From Pseudolachnospira sp051055405 (GTDB lineage: Bacteria; Bacillota; Clostridia; Lachnospirales; Lachnospiraceae), in NCBI RefSeq assembly GCF_051055405.1, contig NZ_CP167068.1, positions 868,001-932,000 on the forward strand: a stretch of 64,000 bases of DNA. The letters are read 5' to 3'. This document shows positions 1-8,133 of this stretch, piece by piece (position 1 is the stretch's first letter; every line of letters begins with the position of its first letter). The notes beneath the pieces are model-generated. The model made no database searches. It worked only from the letters and a program-made list of their open reading frames with translations, and was not told the DNA's origin. The position numbers and the translations under genes were made by a program.

Positions 1-755
1 TCTACTTTGCCATTGTGCCTTGGTGTAAAAGGACGGATAAGCTTGTGGCGAATCCCATGTGCCAGCAGATGAACCTGAAACATTGTCGGCTTATCCCGTT
101 GTGTGGTGAAGCGGTTGGTAAATTCAGCCCCGTTATCCGTTTGAACACATTCGATCGGATAGGGGAAAGCCTTTATCAAATGGTCCAAAAACTGAGCAGA
201 AGAGTAGGTACTGTGTTCGTCAAAAGCCTCTACGAAACGCCATCTGGAGAATTCATCCAAAGCAGTGTACTGGAAGAACTTTTCGTCTTTGACATTGCTG
301 TTGAGCAGACAAGAAGCAGGAACGAACTTGACATCGATCTGAATGCGCTGCCCGGGATGATCCATCTGCTCGTAAGGCTTAGGGATATACTTGGGATTGG
401 GAGGATGAACGGCCATAATCCCCTGCCTTTTCAGAACGCGGTAGAGTGCGGAGATAGAGCGTGAATAGCCTCTCTGCCTAAGCTTAACCCAGAAAACAAC
501 GAGACCGTCATGGGGATTGCGTCTGCGCATATCGGAGATCAATTTCAGTTCTGCCGAAGTATGCTGATTGGGATGGTGGTGAGGTTTTCTTGAGAGATTG
601 CGCAAAGACTGTATGGAGCCGTCGTAGCGGCGTCGCCAGCGGTAAATATACTGGCGGTTGGTACTATATTGAATAGCAGCTTTTGTAACGCCATGCTTTT
701 CCGCATATTGAATTAGGGATAGACGATACCTCATATCTTGTGTTATACTAGCCAT
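1..755 (-). CDS. IS481-family transposase, C-terminus outside window
   Basis: DDE transposase that would cut and join its own insertion sequence. Reading from the ATG at 755, the protein starts MASITQDMRYRLSLIQ, followed by a helix-turn-helix region rich in Arg (residues about 25-55, IYRWRRRYDG) and an integrase-core (rve) domain. The core shows Asp in IQIDVKF, Asp in TALDEFSRW and QTDNGAEF, and ends at RPFTPRHNGKV, where the catalytic Glu would come next. The frame is open to base 1, so the protein is cut by the window and not visibly broken. IS481 is preferred over IS3 because a single ORF carries both the HTH and the catalytic core. Confidence 0.85.
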   Translation of the reverse strand, partial: MASITQDMRYRLSLIQYAEKHGVTKAAIQYSTNRQYIYRWRRRYDGSIQSLRNLSRKPHHHPNQHTSAELKLISDMRRRNPHDGLVVFWVKLRQRGYSRSISALYRVLKRQGIMAVHPPNPKYIPKPYEQMDHPGQRIQIDVKFVPASCLLNSNVKDEKFFQYTALDEFSRWRFVEAFDEHSTYSSAQFLDHLIKAFPYPIECVQTDNGAEFTNRFTTQRDKPTMFQVHLLAHGIRHKLIRPFTPRHNGKV

Positions 756-846
756 AGCAGAGAACTCCTTTTTGTTTGTTTTGTTGTGGTGACTAAAGTA
801 TAACACAAAGGAGGCATCTCTGCTTTTTCATTATTCAGTTGTAACA
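1..846 (-). mobile_element. IS481-family insertion sequence, one end only
   Basis: A transposase reading frame runs off the left edge of the window on the minus strand. Upstream of its start lies about 90 bp without genes, ending at a TGTTACA-type terminus (read on the minus strand, near 846), which fits the TGT ends of IS481 elements. Beyond this the sequence changes to the tRNA promoter region. The exact terminal inverted repeat cannot be confirmed because the other end is outside the window. The element sits just upstream of a tRNA-Leu gene and is unrelated to the large conjugative element on the right. Confidence 0.7.
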
Positions 847-894
847 CATGTATTGTAATCCTACATCTTATGAGGTGAAAAATAAGAAAAGTGC

Positions 895-923
895 TTGACA
901 TTTTTCGTGTCATGCGCTATTCT
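895..923 (+). promoter_or_regulatory. sigma-A promoter of tRNA-Leu
   Basis: TTGACA at 895-900 and TATTCT at 918-923 with a 17-bp spacer, about 30 bp before the tRNA 5' end. A second TATAAT-like stretch (TATAAT, 923-928) lies at a spacing that is too long. Confidence 0.6.
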
Positions 924-952
924 ATAATAGCGTTTGAAAGACGCATGAAAGC

Positions 953-1037
953 GCAGTTGTGGCGGAATTGGCATACGCGCATGATTCAGGTTCATGTCCA
1001 TATTACTTGGGTGCGGGTTCAAGTCCCGCCAACTGCA
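953..1037 (+). tRNA. tRNA-Leu, anticodon CAG
   Basis: An 85-nt class II tRNA. The acceptor stem GCAGTTG (953-959) pairs with CAACTGC (1030-1036), followed by discriminator A at 1037. The D-arm contains GCGGAATTGGCA. The anticodon stem is CATGA/TCATG around a TTCAGGT loop, giving anticodon CAG. A long variable arm follows, and the T-arm is GCGGG-TTCAAGT-CCCGC. The CCA end is not encoded. The long variable arm and the TGGCGGAATTGGCA D-region identify leucine. Confidence 0.95.
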
Positions 1038-1050
1038 TAAAGCCAATATG

Positions 1051-1094
1051 ATCCGAATCTTTTCCAATAGGTAAAGATTCGGATTTATTCTTTT
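1051..1094 (+). terminator. rho-independent terminator after tRNA-Leu
   Basis: Perfect 12-bp stem ATCCGAATCTTT / AAAGATTCGGAT around a 10-nt loop, followed by a T-rich tail. It separates the tRNA from xpt. No purine-riboswitch core was recognised here, although xpt genes of Firmicutes often have one. Confidence 0.85.
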
Positions 1095-1121
1095 GAGGCG
1101 GTGGAGAGAAGGAAAAGACCA

Positions 1122-1697
1122 ATGAAACTTTTAGAAGAACGAATCCAGAAAGACGGTTTGGTAAAACCGGGAAATGTATTAAAAGTAGACAGCTTTTTAA
1201 ACCATCAGATGGATGTGGAATTGTTTGACCAGATGGGAGCGGAATTTAAGCGGCTGTTTTCCGACCGGCCGATCAATAAAATTTTAACCATCGAGGCGTC
1301 CGGTATTGGGATCGCTTGCGTTGCCGCGCGTCATTTTCATGTGCCGGTAGTATTTGCAAAGAAAAGCCAGAGCATCAATCTGGACGGAGAATCCTATGTG
1401 ACAAAGGTGGAATCCTTTACCCACAAACGAACCTATGATGTGATTGTGTCAAAGAAGTATCTGGGGCCGGAAGACCACGTGCTGATTATTGATGACTTTC
1501 TGGCCAATGGCTGCGCTGTGAACGGCCTGATTGATTTGATTCAGAGCGCCGGAGCTACCGTGGAAGGCGTTGGAATCGCCATTGAAAAGGGATTTCAAAA
1601 CGGCGGCGATATGGTGCGTGACAAAGGGATTCGCGTGGAATCCCTTGCGATTGTAGAACGTATGAATGCGGAAACGGGAGAGATTGTTTTTCGTTAA
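1122..1697 (+). CDS. xpt: xanthine phosphoribosyltransferase
   Basis: Purine salvage enzyme converting xanthine plus PRPP to XMP in the cytoplasm. The protein is 191 aa, close to the roughly 190-aa norm of Xpt. The type I PRTase PRPP loop is VLIIDDFLANGCAV in the middle of the protein, preceded by the family's IEASGIGIACVAA segment and a KKSQSINL stretch. A GTG at 1101 is in frame, but the ATG at 1122 (MKLLEERI) matches known Xpt N-termini and has GGAGAGAAGG about 9 bp upstream. The gene stands alone between two terminators. Transcription may start from a weak promoter in the short gap after the tRNA terminator or reach it by readthrough. Confidence 0.95.
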   Translation: MKLLEERIQKDGLVKPGNVLKVDSFLNHQMDVELFDQMGAEFKRLFSDRPINKILTIEASGIGIACVAARHFHVPVVFAKKSQSINLDGESYVTKVESFTHKRTYDVIVSKKYLGPEDHVLIIDDFLANGCAVNGLIDLIQSAGATVEGVGIAIEKGFQNGGDMVRDKGIRVESLAIVERMNAETGEIVFR

Positions 1698-1705
1698 ATT
1701 TTAGG

Positions 1706-1763
1706 AAAAGCCGATGGAATATGCGAAACAAAAAGAAAGCGTATTCCGTCGGCTTTTATTTTT
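1706..1763 (+). terminator. rho-independent terminator after xpt
   Basis: Long stem beginning AAAAGCCGATGGAATATGC and closing with GCGTATTCCGTCGGCTTTT, followed by ATTTTT. The A-rich 5' side means it could act in both directions. Confidence 0.85.
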
Positions 1764-1826
1764 GAAATAGCATGATTTTACCGATTCCGCTTAAGAAAAT
1801 TTTGATCAAGAAATGAGAATCGATTC

Positions 1827-1855
1827 TTGAAGTTTCCGAAAAAACGTGCTATACT
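1827..1855 (+). promoter_or_regulatory. sigma-A promoter of the YggS gene
   Basis: TTGAAG (1827-1832), 17-bp spacer, TATACT (1850-1855), about 50 bp before the start codon. Confidence 0.65.
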
Positions 1856-1907
1856 ACGGGACGGAAAATAAAAATAATTTGAAATTTGGTTTTCGAAAGG
1901 TAGAAAA

Positions 1908-2597
1908 ATGGTAGCGGAAAATTACCGGGAAGTGGAAGCTAGGGTTGCCGCCGCCTGCGAGCGGTGTGGCCGGAGACGAGAGGCAGTGACATTGATCGCG
2001 GTCAGTAAGACAAAACCTGTGGACATGATCCGGGAGCTAATCGAAATTGGCGTGAAAGATTTCGGTGAAAATAAGCCGCAGGAATTAAAATCAAAGACAG
2101 AAGAAATTGTGGAGCCGCTGCATTGGCATCTGATCGGCAACCTGCAGACAAATAAGGTGAAGTACGTTGTGGGCAGAGCATGCTTGATTCATTCGGTTTC
2201 TTCCTTGCATCTAGCGGAAGCTATACAGAAAGAAGCGGAAAAGAAAGCGCTGACTTGCCAGATTCTGGTGGAAGTAAATATTGCCGGTGAAGAGACGAAG
2301 TCTGGAATTGCGAAAGAAGATGCTGCCCAGCTGATACGTCAGATGGCAGAGTTTCCGAATTTGAAGATATGCGGTTTGATGGCGATTGCGCCGCCGGTAG
2401 AGGATCCGGAGGAAAATCGAGTGCACTTTCGCGCGATGAGAAAGCTGAAAGAGGAGATTGCGGCTCTGGATATACCGGGAGTCTCCATGGAAGAACTGTC
2501 CATGGGGATGACGGGAGATTTTGAGGTGGCAATTGAAGAGGGCGCTACGATGGTTCGGGTGGGAACCGCTATTTTTGGTCATAGAGAGGTTCGCTGA
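1908..2597 (+). CDS. YggS/PROSC-family pyridoxal phosphate homeostasis protein
   Basis: Cytoplasmic PLP-binding protein with an alanine-racemase-like TIM barrel. The family keeps vitamin B6 and amino-acid pools in balance and has no established substrate. The protein is 229 aa, the normal length. The PLP lysine lies in LIAVSKTKP (Lys34), followed by the family motifs FGENKPQEL and WHLIGNLQTNK, the LMAIAPP segment and the C-terminal LSMGMTGDFEVAIEEGATMVRVG. The start ATG follows a GAAAGGTAG site. In many Firmicutes this gene precedes sepF/ylm genes of the division cluster, but here it is followed by an unrelated Lrp-type gene with its own promoter. Confidence 0.93.
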   Translation: MVAENYREVEARVAAACERCGRRREAVTLIAVSKTKPVDMIRELIEIGVKDFGENKPQELKSKTEEIVEPLHWHLIGNLQTNKVKYVVGRACLIHSVSSLHLAEAIQKEAEKKALTCQILVEVNIAGEETKSGIAKEDAAQLIRQMAEFPNLKICGLMAIAPPVEDPEENRVHFRAMRKLKEEIAALDIPGVSMEELSMGMTGDFEVAIEEGATMVRVGTAIFGHREVR

Positions 2598-2667
2598 ATT
2601 TTTAATATTGGGGTGGATTTCCAGTTTTTGGATGGATGATACAATTATTTTGAAAGAAAAAATGAAA

Positions 2668-2696
2668 TTGAACTTTTGAATATACCGTGGTATAAT
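2668..2696 (+). promoter_or_regulatory. sigma-A promoter of the Lrp-type regulator
   Basis: TTGAAC (2668-2673), 17-bp spacer, perfect TATAAT (2691-2696), 30 bp before the start codon. Confidence 0.75.
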
Positions 2697-2725
2697 TCTT
2701 ATATAAAGTTAAAGGAAGGTTTGTC

Positions 2726-3175
2726 ATGGACAGAATTGACAAGAAGTTATTGCGGCTTCTTCAGGAAAACGCTAGATACTCTCTGAAACAGTTGTCGGAG
2801 AAGGTATTCCTGTCATCGCCGGCGGTAGCGGCCCGTATCCAGAAGCTGGAAGACGACGGCATTATTTCCGGTTATCATGCGGACATTAGTTTGGACAAGA
2901 TGGGGTATCATATCACAGCTTTTATTAATTTGGAAATGACGCCGAAGCAAAAGGCGGAGTTCTTGCCTTTTATTTCCAGAGTGCCCAATGTGATTGAGTG
3001 TAATACCGTTTCCGGGAATTATTCGATGCTGATGAAAGTAAGCTTTCCTTCTACCACCGATCTGGATGTTTTTATCGGTCAGCTTCAAAAGTTTGGCCAT
3101 ACGGAAACACAGATTGTTTTTTCCGTTCCGGTACCCCATCGGGGAATTGTTATGTCCGGCGCGGATGAGGATTGA
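2726..3175 (+). CDS. Lrp/AsnC-family transcriptional regulator
   Basis: Feast/famine regulator of 149 aa. The N-terminal winged helix-turn-helix (residues 1-60, MDRIDKKLLRLLQENARYS and VFLSSPAVAARIQKLEDDGII) matches the AsnC-type HTH. The C-terminal RAM domain (about 65-145) has the beta-alpha-beta core in which family members bind amino acids and assemble into octamers. AAAGGAAGG lies before the ATG. Its ligand and targets are unknown. It has its own promoter and a terminator, so it is probably monocistronic and may repress itself. Confidence 0.92.
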   Translation: MDRIDKKLLRLLQENARYSLKQLSEKVFLSSPAVAARIQKLEDDGIISGYHADISLDKMGYHITAFINLEMTPKQKAEFLPFISRVPNVIECNTVSGNYSMLMKVSFPSTTDLDVFIGQLQKFGHTETQIVFSVPVPHRGIVMSGADED

Positions 3176-3246
3176 GATTTTTTTGATACAGGTAAAAAAC
3201 AGCCTTTTCTTTTTGCGTCCTAAAATCAGGGTGAAAAGAGAAAAGG

Positions 3247-3297
3247 TTTTTTTATTCAATAGGAAATTTCATTGAAATTTCCTATTGAATAAAAAAA
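3247..3297. terminator. bidirectional terminator (perfect palindrome)
   Basis: Near-perfect inverted repeat. T7 followed by ATTCAATAGGAAATTTCA is mirrored by its complement and ends in A7, so a U-tract follows the stem on either strand. It lies between the Lrp-type and Nudix genes. Confidence 0.85.
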
Positions 3298-3324
3298 CGC
3301 TCCCCATGGAGTTATTATGAAACC

Positions 3325-3353
3325 TTGACGCTTTCTACTGAACAAGGTATACT
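3325..3353 (+). promoter_or_regulatory. sigma-A promoter of the Nudix/M32/lar cluster
   Basis: TTGACG (3325-3330), 17-bp spacer, TATACT (3348-3353). The genes from 3407 to 8856 follow on the same strand with gaps of at most about 50 bp, so this may drive all of them. Confidence 0.7.
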
Positions 3354-3406
3354 TATGTTAATTAATATAGACAAGGTACTGTTCCAACCGGACAGGAGGG
3401 ATTGCA

Positions 3407-3859
3407 ATGACAGAAGCAACGAGCTGTGGCGGTGTGGTGATTTTTCGCGGGAAGATTTTGCTTTTGTATAAGAATGTGAGAAACAAATACGAAGGCTGGG
3501 TACTTCCGAAAGGTACGGTGGAAGATGGAGAAGAACATTCGGAAACTGCTTTGCGTGAAGTCATGGAGGAAACCGGAGTAAAAGCGTCGATTATCAAGTA
3601 CATTGGAAAAAGCCAATATACTTTTTCTACATTGAAAGAGGAAATCGTGAAGGATGTCCACTGGTTTTTAATGATGTCGGATAGCTATTACAGTAAACCG
3701 CAGCGAGAAGAGTTTTTTGTGGATTCTGGATACTACAAATACCATGAGGCATATCATCTTTTAAAATTTTCCAATGAAAAGCAAATCTTAGAAACAGCCT
3801 ACAATGAATATTTAAACCTGAAAAAGAAAAACCTATGGGGTAATAAAAAATATTTCTAG
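3407..3859 (+). CDS. Nudix hydrolase
   Basis: Hydrolase of nucleoside diphosphate-linked compounds, 150 aa. The complete Nudix box spans residues 36-58: Gly36, Glu42, Arg50-Glu51, Glu54-Glu55 and Gly57, matching G-x5-E-x7-REUxEExGU, so the metal site is intact. The substrate cannot be predicted. ACAGGAGGG is located about 10 bp before the ATG. Only 9 bp separate it from the downstream M32 carboxypeptidase, implying cotranscription. The Lys/Asn-rich C-terminal tail (from about residue 125) lies outside the core fold. Confidence 0.9.
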   Translation: MTEATSCGGVVIFRGKILLLYKNVRNKYEGWVLPKGTVEDGEEHSETALREVMEETGVKASIIKYIGKSQYTFSTLKEEIVKDVHWFLMMSDSYYSKPQREEFFVDSGYYKYHEAYHLLKFSNEKQILETAYNEYLNLKKKNLWGNKKYF

Positions 3860-3868
3860 GAGTATGAT

Positions 3869-5368
3869 ATGAACCAGCTTTATAAGAAATTAACCCCATA
3901 TCTGGAACAGTGGAGGATGCTTCAGACCTCCCTGACGCTTTTTGAGTGGGATCTGGAAACCATGGCTCCGGAAAGCTCCATAGAGCGTACGGCTTCGGTG
4001 ATGGAACTGCTCCAGGACGGACTTCGGAAAGCGATTCTAAAACCGGAGACAAAGCGTACGATAGAAGCGCTGAAAGATGCGTCGGACCTATCGCCTGCGG
4101 AAGCGGCCATCGTGCGGGAATTGGTTCGAGAGATGGAGAAGATGGAAGCGATTCCATCCGAGGAATACCGGGAGTATGCAAATTTACAGGCGTCGGCGGC
4201 GTCTATTTGGGCGGAGGCAAAGAAAAAGAACGATTTTTCTTCCTTTGCTCCGACGTTAGAAAAAGTAGTCGACATGACACGACGCTTTGCGGAGAAGAGA
4301 GCCAAGGGAAAGAAAAGTCCTTACGATGTTTTGTTGGAGGATTACGAGAAGGGATTTACAGAAGAAAAGTTGGACTCCTTTTTTGAAAAGCTGGAAAAGG
4401 AACTGCCTCCTTTGGTGCAGGAGGCACAAAAAGCGCAAGCAGGAATCGACGACTCGTTTCTTCATCAGAAATTCCCTGTAAGTAAGCAGCGGGAATTTAA
4501 CAAATATTTGGCGGAATATATGGGATTGGATTCAAAACGGGTGGCGATGGCGGAGAGCGCCCACCCATTTACGACGAATCTGCATTGCGATGATGTGCGT
4601 ATTACGACCCATTACTATGAAGATCTTCCGGCCAGCGCTATTTTTTCTACGATTCATGAGGGCGGTCATGCTTTGTATGAGCTGGGGGTGTCCGAAAAGC
4701 TGACTTTGACGCCGGTGGGCATGGGGGCATCCTGTGGAATGCATGAATCCCAGTCCCGTTTTTATGAAAATATGCTGGGACGGCGCAAGGAGTTTTGGAT
4801 TCCGCTTTATGGAAAGCTGCAGGAATTATTTCCGGAACAGCTGGGAAATATTTCCCTTGACCGTTTTCTGGCCGCGGTGAATTTAGTGAAGCCCGGTCCA
4901 GTGCGAATTGAATCCGACGAGCTGACCTATAGTCTTCATATTTTGGTGCGTTACCGTTTGGAGAAAGAACTTTTTAATGGGGACCTTTCCGTAAAAGAAC
5001 TGCCGGAGCGTTGGGATTCCTTGTACGAGAAATATCTGGGCATCCGTCCAAAAGACGCAGCGGAAGGAGTTTTGCAGGACATCCATTGGGCTCAGGGATC
5101 TTTTGGATATTTTCCGTCTTATGCGCTGGGAAATGCCTTTGCTGCTCAGATTGGAAAAAAGATGGAAGAGGAGCTTCCGGTAGGCGAACTGCTTTCGGAG
5201 GGGAAACTTTCCGAGATTACGGCATGGCTTCGAGAAAAGATCCATCGATTTGGCGCCGTGAAGCCGGTCTCGGAGCTATTAAAGGATGCGACGGGGGAAG
5301 AGTTTTGTCCGGATTATTATTTGGATTATCTGAAAGATAAGGTGCGTGCAATCTCACAGCCGGTTTAG
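3869..5368 (+). CDS. M32-family metallocarboxypeptidase
   Basis: Cytoplasmic zinc carboxypeptidase (thermostable carboxypeptidase 1/Taq family) that trims single residues from peptide C-termini. The protein is 499 aa, the usual length. The zinc site HEGGH is at residues 263-267, followed by ALYELG. The family motifs HPFTTN (about 232), GMHESQSRFYEN and the C-terminal HWAQGSFGYFPSYALGN are all present. It is entirely helical by composition and has no signal peptide. It lies between the Nudix gene and the lar genes, with no obvious functional link beyond cotranscription. Confidence 0.95.
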   Translation: MNQLYKKLTPYLEQWRMLQTSLTLFEWDLETMAPESSIERTASVMELLQDGLRKAILKPETKRTIEALKDASDLSPAEAAIVRELVREMEKMEAIPSEEYREYANLQASAASIWAEAKKKNDFSSFAPTLEKVVDMTRRFAEKRAKGKKSPYDVLLEDYEKGFTEEKLDSFFEKLEKELPPLVQEAQKAQAGIDDSFLHQKFPVSKQREFNKYLAEYMGLDSKRVAMAESAHPFTTNLHCDDVRITTHYYEDLPASAIFSTIHEGGHALYELGVSEKLTLTPVGMGASCGMHESQSRFYENMLGRRKEFWIPLYGKLQELFPEQLGNISLDRFLAAVNLVKPGPVRIESDELTYSLHILVRYRLEKELFNGDLSVKELPERWDSLYEKYLGIRPKDAAEGVLQDIHWAQGSFGYFPSYALGNAFAAQIGKKMEEELPVGELLSEGKLSEITAWLREKIHRFGAVKPVSELLKDATGEEFCPDYYLDYLKDKVRAISQPV

Positions 5369-5415
5369 AAAGTCAAATGTCTCGTGGTCTATGTGTAAAT
5401 AAAGGGGAGAAGTAT

Positions 5416-6168
5416 ATGGATGTTAAAAAATTACTGTGTCAGGTGAAGGAAGGGAGTCTGAGTATCGAAGAAGCGCAGGAGATGCTCAGGCTTCTTCCCT
5501 ATGAAGACTTGGGGTGCGCGAGATTGGATCACCATCGGCGTATCCGGACCGGTTTTCCAGAGGTGATTTTTTGCCAAGGGAAAGAGAAAGAGCATCTGAA
5601 AAAAATTTTTGCCAGCTTTCGAGACCGTCAGGAGAACGCTATGGGTACCCGTGCATCCAAAGAGCAGGCGGAGTTTGTTTCGGAAGAGGTTCCGGAAATC
5701 CTTTATGATCCGATCTCTAGGATTCTCAAGCTGGAATATGAAAAAACGGAGCAGACTGGCCTTGTTGCTGTCTGTACAGCGGGGACGGCGGATATTCCTG
5801 TGGCGGAGGAAGCAGCCCAGACCGTGGAATTTTTTGGAGGCCGTGTCGAGCGGTACTTTGACGTAGGAGTCGCCGGCATCCATCGGCTTCTGGCAGTAAA
5901 AGAGGATATCGATAGGGCCAACTGTATTATCGCGGTGGCTGGTATGGAAGGCGCTCTGGCAAGCGTCGTGGCCGGATTGGTAAATAAGCCGGTGATTGCC
6001 GTGCCGACCTCGGTGGGATATGGAGCCAGCTTTGGAGGTATCTCCGCGCTTTTGACCATGATTAATTCCTGCGCCAATGGGATTACAGTAGTGAATATTG
6101 ATAATGGCTATGGAGCGGGGTATGTGGCTACCCAGATCAACCGGCTGGTGGAGAAAAAAGATGGGTAA
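5416..6168 (+). CDS. larB: nickel pincer cofactor synthesis protein LarB
   Basis: LarB carboxylates and hydrolyses nicotinic acid adenine dinucleotide, the first step toward the nickel-pincer nucleotide (NPN) used by lactate racemase-type enzymes. The 250-aa protein has an N-terminal helical part and a C-terminal PurE-like AIR-carboxylase domain (about residues 115-245), with the segments CTAGTADIPVAEEAA and PVIAVPTSVGYGASFGG. An ATG at 5377 is in frame, but the ATG at 5416 (MDVKKLL) has GGGGAG about 7 bp upstream and fits the family N-terminus. Its end overlaps larC by 8 bp. Confidence 0.95.
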   Translation: MDVKKLLCQVKEGSLSIEEAQEMLRLLPYEDLGCARLDHHRRIRTGFPEVIFCQGKEKEHLKKIFASFRDRQENAMGTRASKEQAEFVSEEVPEILYDPISRILKLEYEKTEQTGLVAVCTAGTADIPVAEEAAQTVEFFGGRVERYFDVGVAGIHRLLAVKEDIDRANCIIAVAGMEGALASVVAGLVNKPVIAVPTSVGYGASFGGISALLTMINSCANGITVVNIDNGYGAGYVATQINRLVEKKDG

Positions 6169-7312
6169 GAATCTATTATATTTGGAAAGCTATGCTGGTT
6201 TTACCGGCGATATGGCTGCCGCTGCTTTGTTGGATTTGGGCGTGGACGAGAAGGCGCTTGCGCATCTCTTGTCCCTTTTGCCTTTTGGCCCGATCTCTCT
6301 TATTCATGGAAAAACGAAAAAGCAAGGGGTTTTTGCCAACACCTTTGAGGTGATGGCGGAAAGGAATTCTTCGTATTGCCTGACCGATATTTGGGAGATG
6401 CTGGACCAACTGCCGGCAAATCCGGAGATGTGTCAAATGGCAAAAGAGATGTTTCTCCGTTTGGGAGCGGCGGTGGCAAGAACTTGCGGAGTCCCGGAGA
6501 AAGAGGTTTTGTTCCAGGAATCGGAGGCAGTAGAACTTTTGGCAGCGGCCTACTGTTTTGATCAATTACATATTGGAGAAGTGATTCTTTCTCCTCTCTA
6601 TGAAGGTCAAGTCTCCCGAAATTCTGGACCATCCCCCATATCGATCGCTGCGGCGCGGACTTTGATGGAAACCTATGGGATTCCATTTGGTACGACCAAT
6701 ATGGAAGGGGAAGCGGTGACAGGAGTCGGGGCAGTCATTGCCTCTTTACTTTGGAAGGGCAGGACGTTTCTTCCGCCTTGCCAGATTCAAAAGACTGGTA
6801 TCGGTGCGGGAAAAAGTGAGTTGTCTCAGACGAATCTGTTACGGGCCAGTTTGATTCATCCGATAGACGGGGCCGAGGAAATATGGGTGTTAGAAACGAA
6901 TCTGGACGATTGTTCTGGGGAGGCGTTGGGGTACACTTTGGAAAAATTGGGAGAAGCCGGAGTACGGGACGCCTTTTTTATTCCTGTGTTTATGAAAAAG
7001 AATCGTCCGGCTGTTCTTCTCACCGTTGTCTGTGACCGTGAAAAGATTTCGGAAGCGGAGCAGATTATTTTTACCCATACGACAACCATCGGTATCCGGA
7101 AACATCCCGTGGAGAGAAGATGCCTAAAACGAACCGTGGATACGGTAGAGACTCCTTGGGGCGCGGCGCGGGTAAAATGCTGCCGGGCGGGTGAAACTAC
7201 TTGGAATTACCCGGAATATGAGGATATCCGTCGGATTTGTAATGAGAGCGGAGAAAGCTTTGGGGAGGTTTACCGTCTCATTCAAAATCTAGCGGAAAAG
7301 GAAGAGATATGA
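6161..7312 (+). CDS. larC: nickel insertion protein LarC
   Basis: CTP-dependent cyclometallase that inserts nickel into the pincer nucleotide made by LarB and LarE. The start at 6161 (MGKNLLYLESYAGFTGDM) overlaps the end of larB. The in-frame codons upstream lie inside larB and are ignored. The protein is 383 aa. The N-terminal domain has the Asp/Glu-containing SYAGFTGDMAAAALLDLG motif, and the C-terminal part has LETNLDDCSGEALGY and the His-containing FTHTTTIGIRKHPVERR. In some lactobacilli larC is split and joined by programmed frameshifting, but here it is one intact frame. Its stop overlaps the larE start (ATGA). Confidence 0.94.
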   Translation: MGKNLLYLESYAGFTGDMAAAALLDLGVDEKALAHLLSLLPFGPISLIHGKTKKQGVFANTFEVMAERNSSYCLTDIWEMLDQLPANPEMCQMAKEMFLRLGAAVARTCGVPEKEVLFQESEAVELLAAAYCFDQLHIGEVILSPLYEGQVSRNSGPSPISIAAARTLMETYGIPFGTTNMEGEAVTGVGAVIASLLWKGRTFLPPCQIQKTGIGAGKSELSQTNLLRASLIHPIDGAEEIWVLETNLDDCSGEALGYTLEKLGEAGVRDAFFIPVFMKKNRPAVLLTVVCDREKISEAEQIIFTHTTTIGIRKHPVERRCLKRTVDTVETPWGAARVKCCRAGETTWNYPEYEDIRRICNESGESFGEVYRLIQNLAEKEEI

Positions 7313-8121
7313 ACGAGAAATGGGAGCTGTTAAGAACGAGAATCGAGGAGTTGTCAAAAAAGAACGTTTGTCTGGCTTTTTCCGGCGGCGTTGACAGCGG
7401 CCTTTTGATGAAATTATTTGTGGACGCGGGGGCAAAAATCCAGGCTGTGATGTTTGATACCAGGCTTCACCCCAGAGCAGATATAGAGGGCGCGAGACAG
7501 TTGGCGGCGGAATGCGGCGTGCCGTTCACGCTTCTTGCAGTAGACGAGAGTACGGAGCCTTCCGTTTACCAGAACCTTCCGGATCGCTGTTATCACTGTA
7601 AAAAGAAGATGTTTTCTGAGCTGAAACGCTGGGCCGCCGGGCGGGGCATGGATCAGATTGTGGAGGGAACCAATGCGGAAGATCTTCTGGCTTACCGGCC
7701 AGGTATTCGTGCGTTGGGAGAATTGTCGATTTTAAGTCCTCTGGCAGAGTGTGGGCTGGACAAAGCGGAAATACGAAAGATGGCGGCTGCGGTTGGTCTA
7801 TCAGTAGCGGAGAAACCGTCTTCGCCGTGTCTTGCCACAAGACTTCCTTACGGGACGCCCTTGGAGCCGGAACTGCTGCATCGTTTGGAAGCAGGAGAAG
7901 CCTGGTTTCGGCGTCAAGGCTTTCGGCAGGTGCGCTTGCGTTACCATGATCCGATTCTTCGGATCGAAGTGGAAAGCGATGAATTAGAGCAGCTGTTTGC
8001 GCTTCGAAAGGAGATTGTGGAGGAGCTGAAACGATTGGATTTTCTTTATATTACAGCGGATTTAGAAGGATTCCGATCGGGCAGTATGGACCTTAAGCAG
8101 AATGGGAAATCAATAGAATAG
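7309..8121 (+). CDS. larE: ATP-dependent sacrificial sulfur transferase LarE
   Basis: LarE adenylates the LarB product and transfers sulfur to its two carboxylates, yielding the dithiolate that binds nickel. The PP-loop is SGGVDSGL (residues 25-32). The cysteine that gives up its sulfur in well-studied LarE lies in a PCLATR-type motif, here Cys174. A CYHCKKKMF motif (Cys94, Cys97) is also present. Members with extra cysteines may carry an iron-sulfur cluster and work catalytically. The protein is 270 aa, normal length. No larA or other apo-enzyme is seen next to it, so the recipient of the cofactor is outside the window. Confidence 0.95.
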   Translation: MNEKWELLRTRIEELSKKNVCLAFSGGVDSGLLMKLFVDAGAKIQAVMFDTRLHPRADIEGARQLAAECGVPFTLLAVDESTEPSVYQNLPDRCYHCKKKMFSELKRWAAGRGMDQIVEGTNAEDLLAYRPGIRALGELSILSPLAECGLDKAEIRKMAAAVGLSVAEKPSSPCLATRLPYGTPLEPELLHRLEAGEAWFRRQGFRQVRLRYHDPILRIEVESDELEQLFALRKEIVEELKRLDFLYITADLEGFRSGSMDLKQNGKSIE

Positions 8122-8133
8122 GAGTGAATGTGT

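Noticed and set aside
15..464. Plus-strand open frame of 149 codons
   Set aside because: It is the antisense shadow of the IS481-type transposase, whose minus-strand frame shows clear catalytic motifs.
861..1067. Minus-strand 68-codon frame over the tRNA
   Set aside because: It covers the tRNA-Leu gene, its promoter and its terminator and has no ribosome binding site or family.
1038..1121. Purine riboswitch before xpt
   Set aside because: The gap is filled by the tRNA terminator and the ribosome binding site; no aptamer-like three-way junction core could be found.
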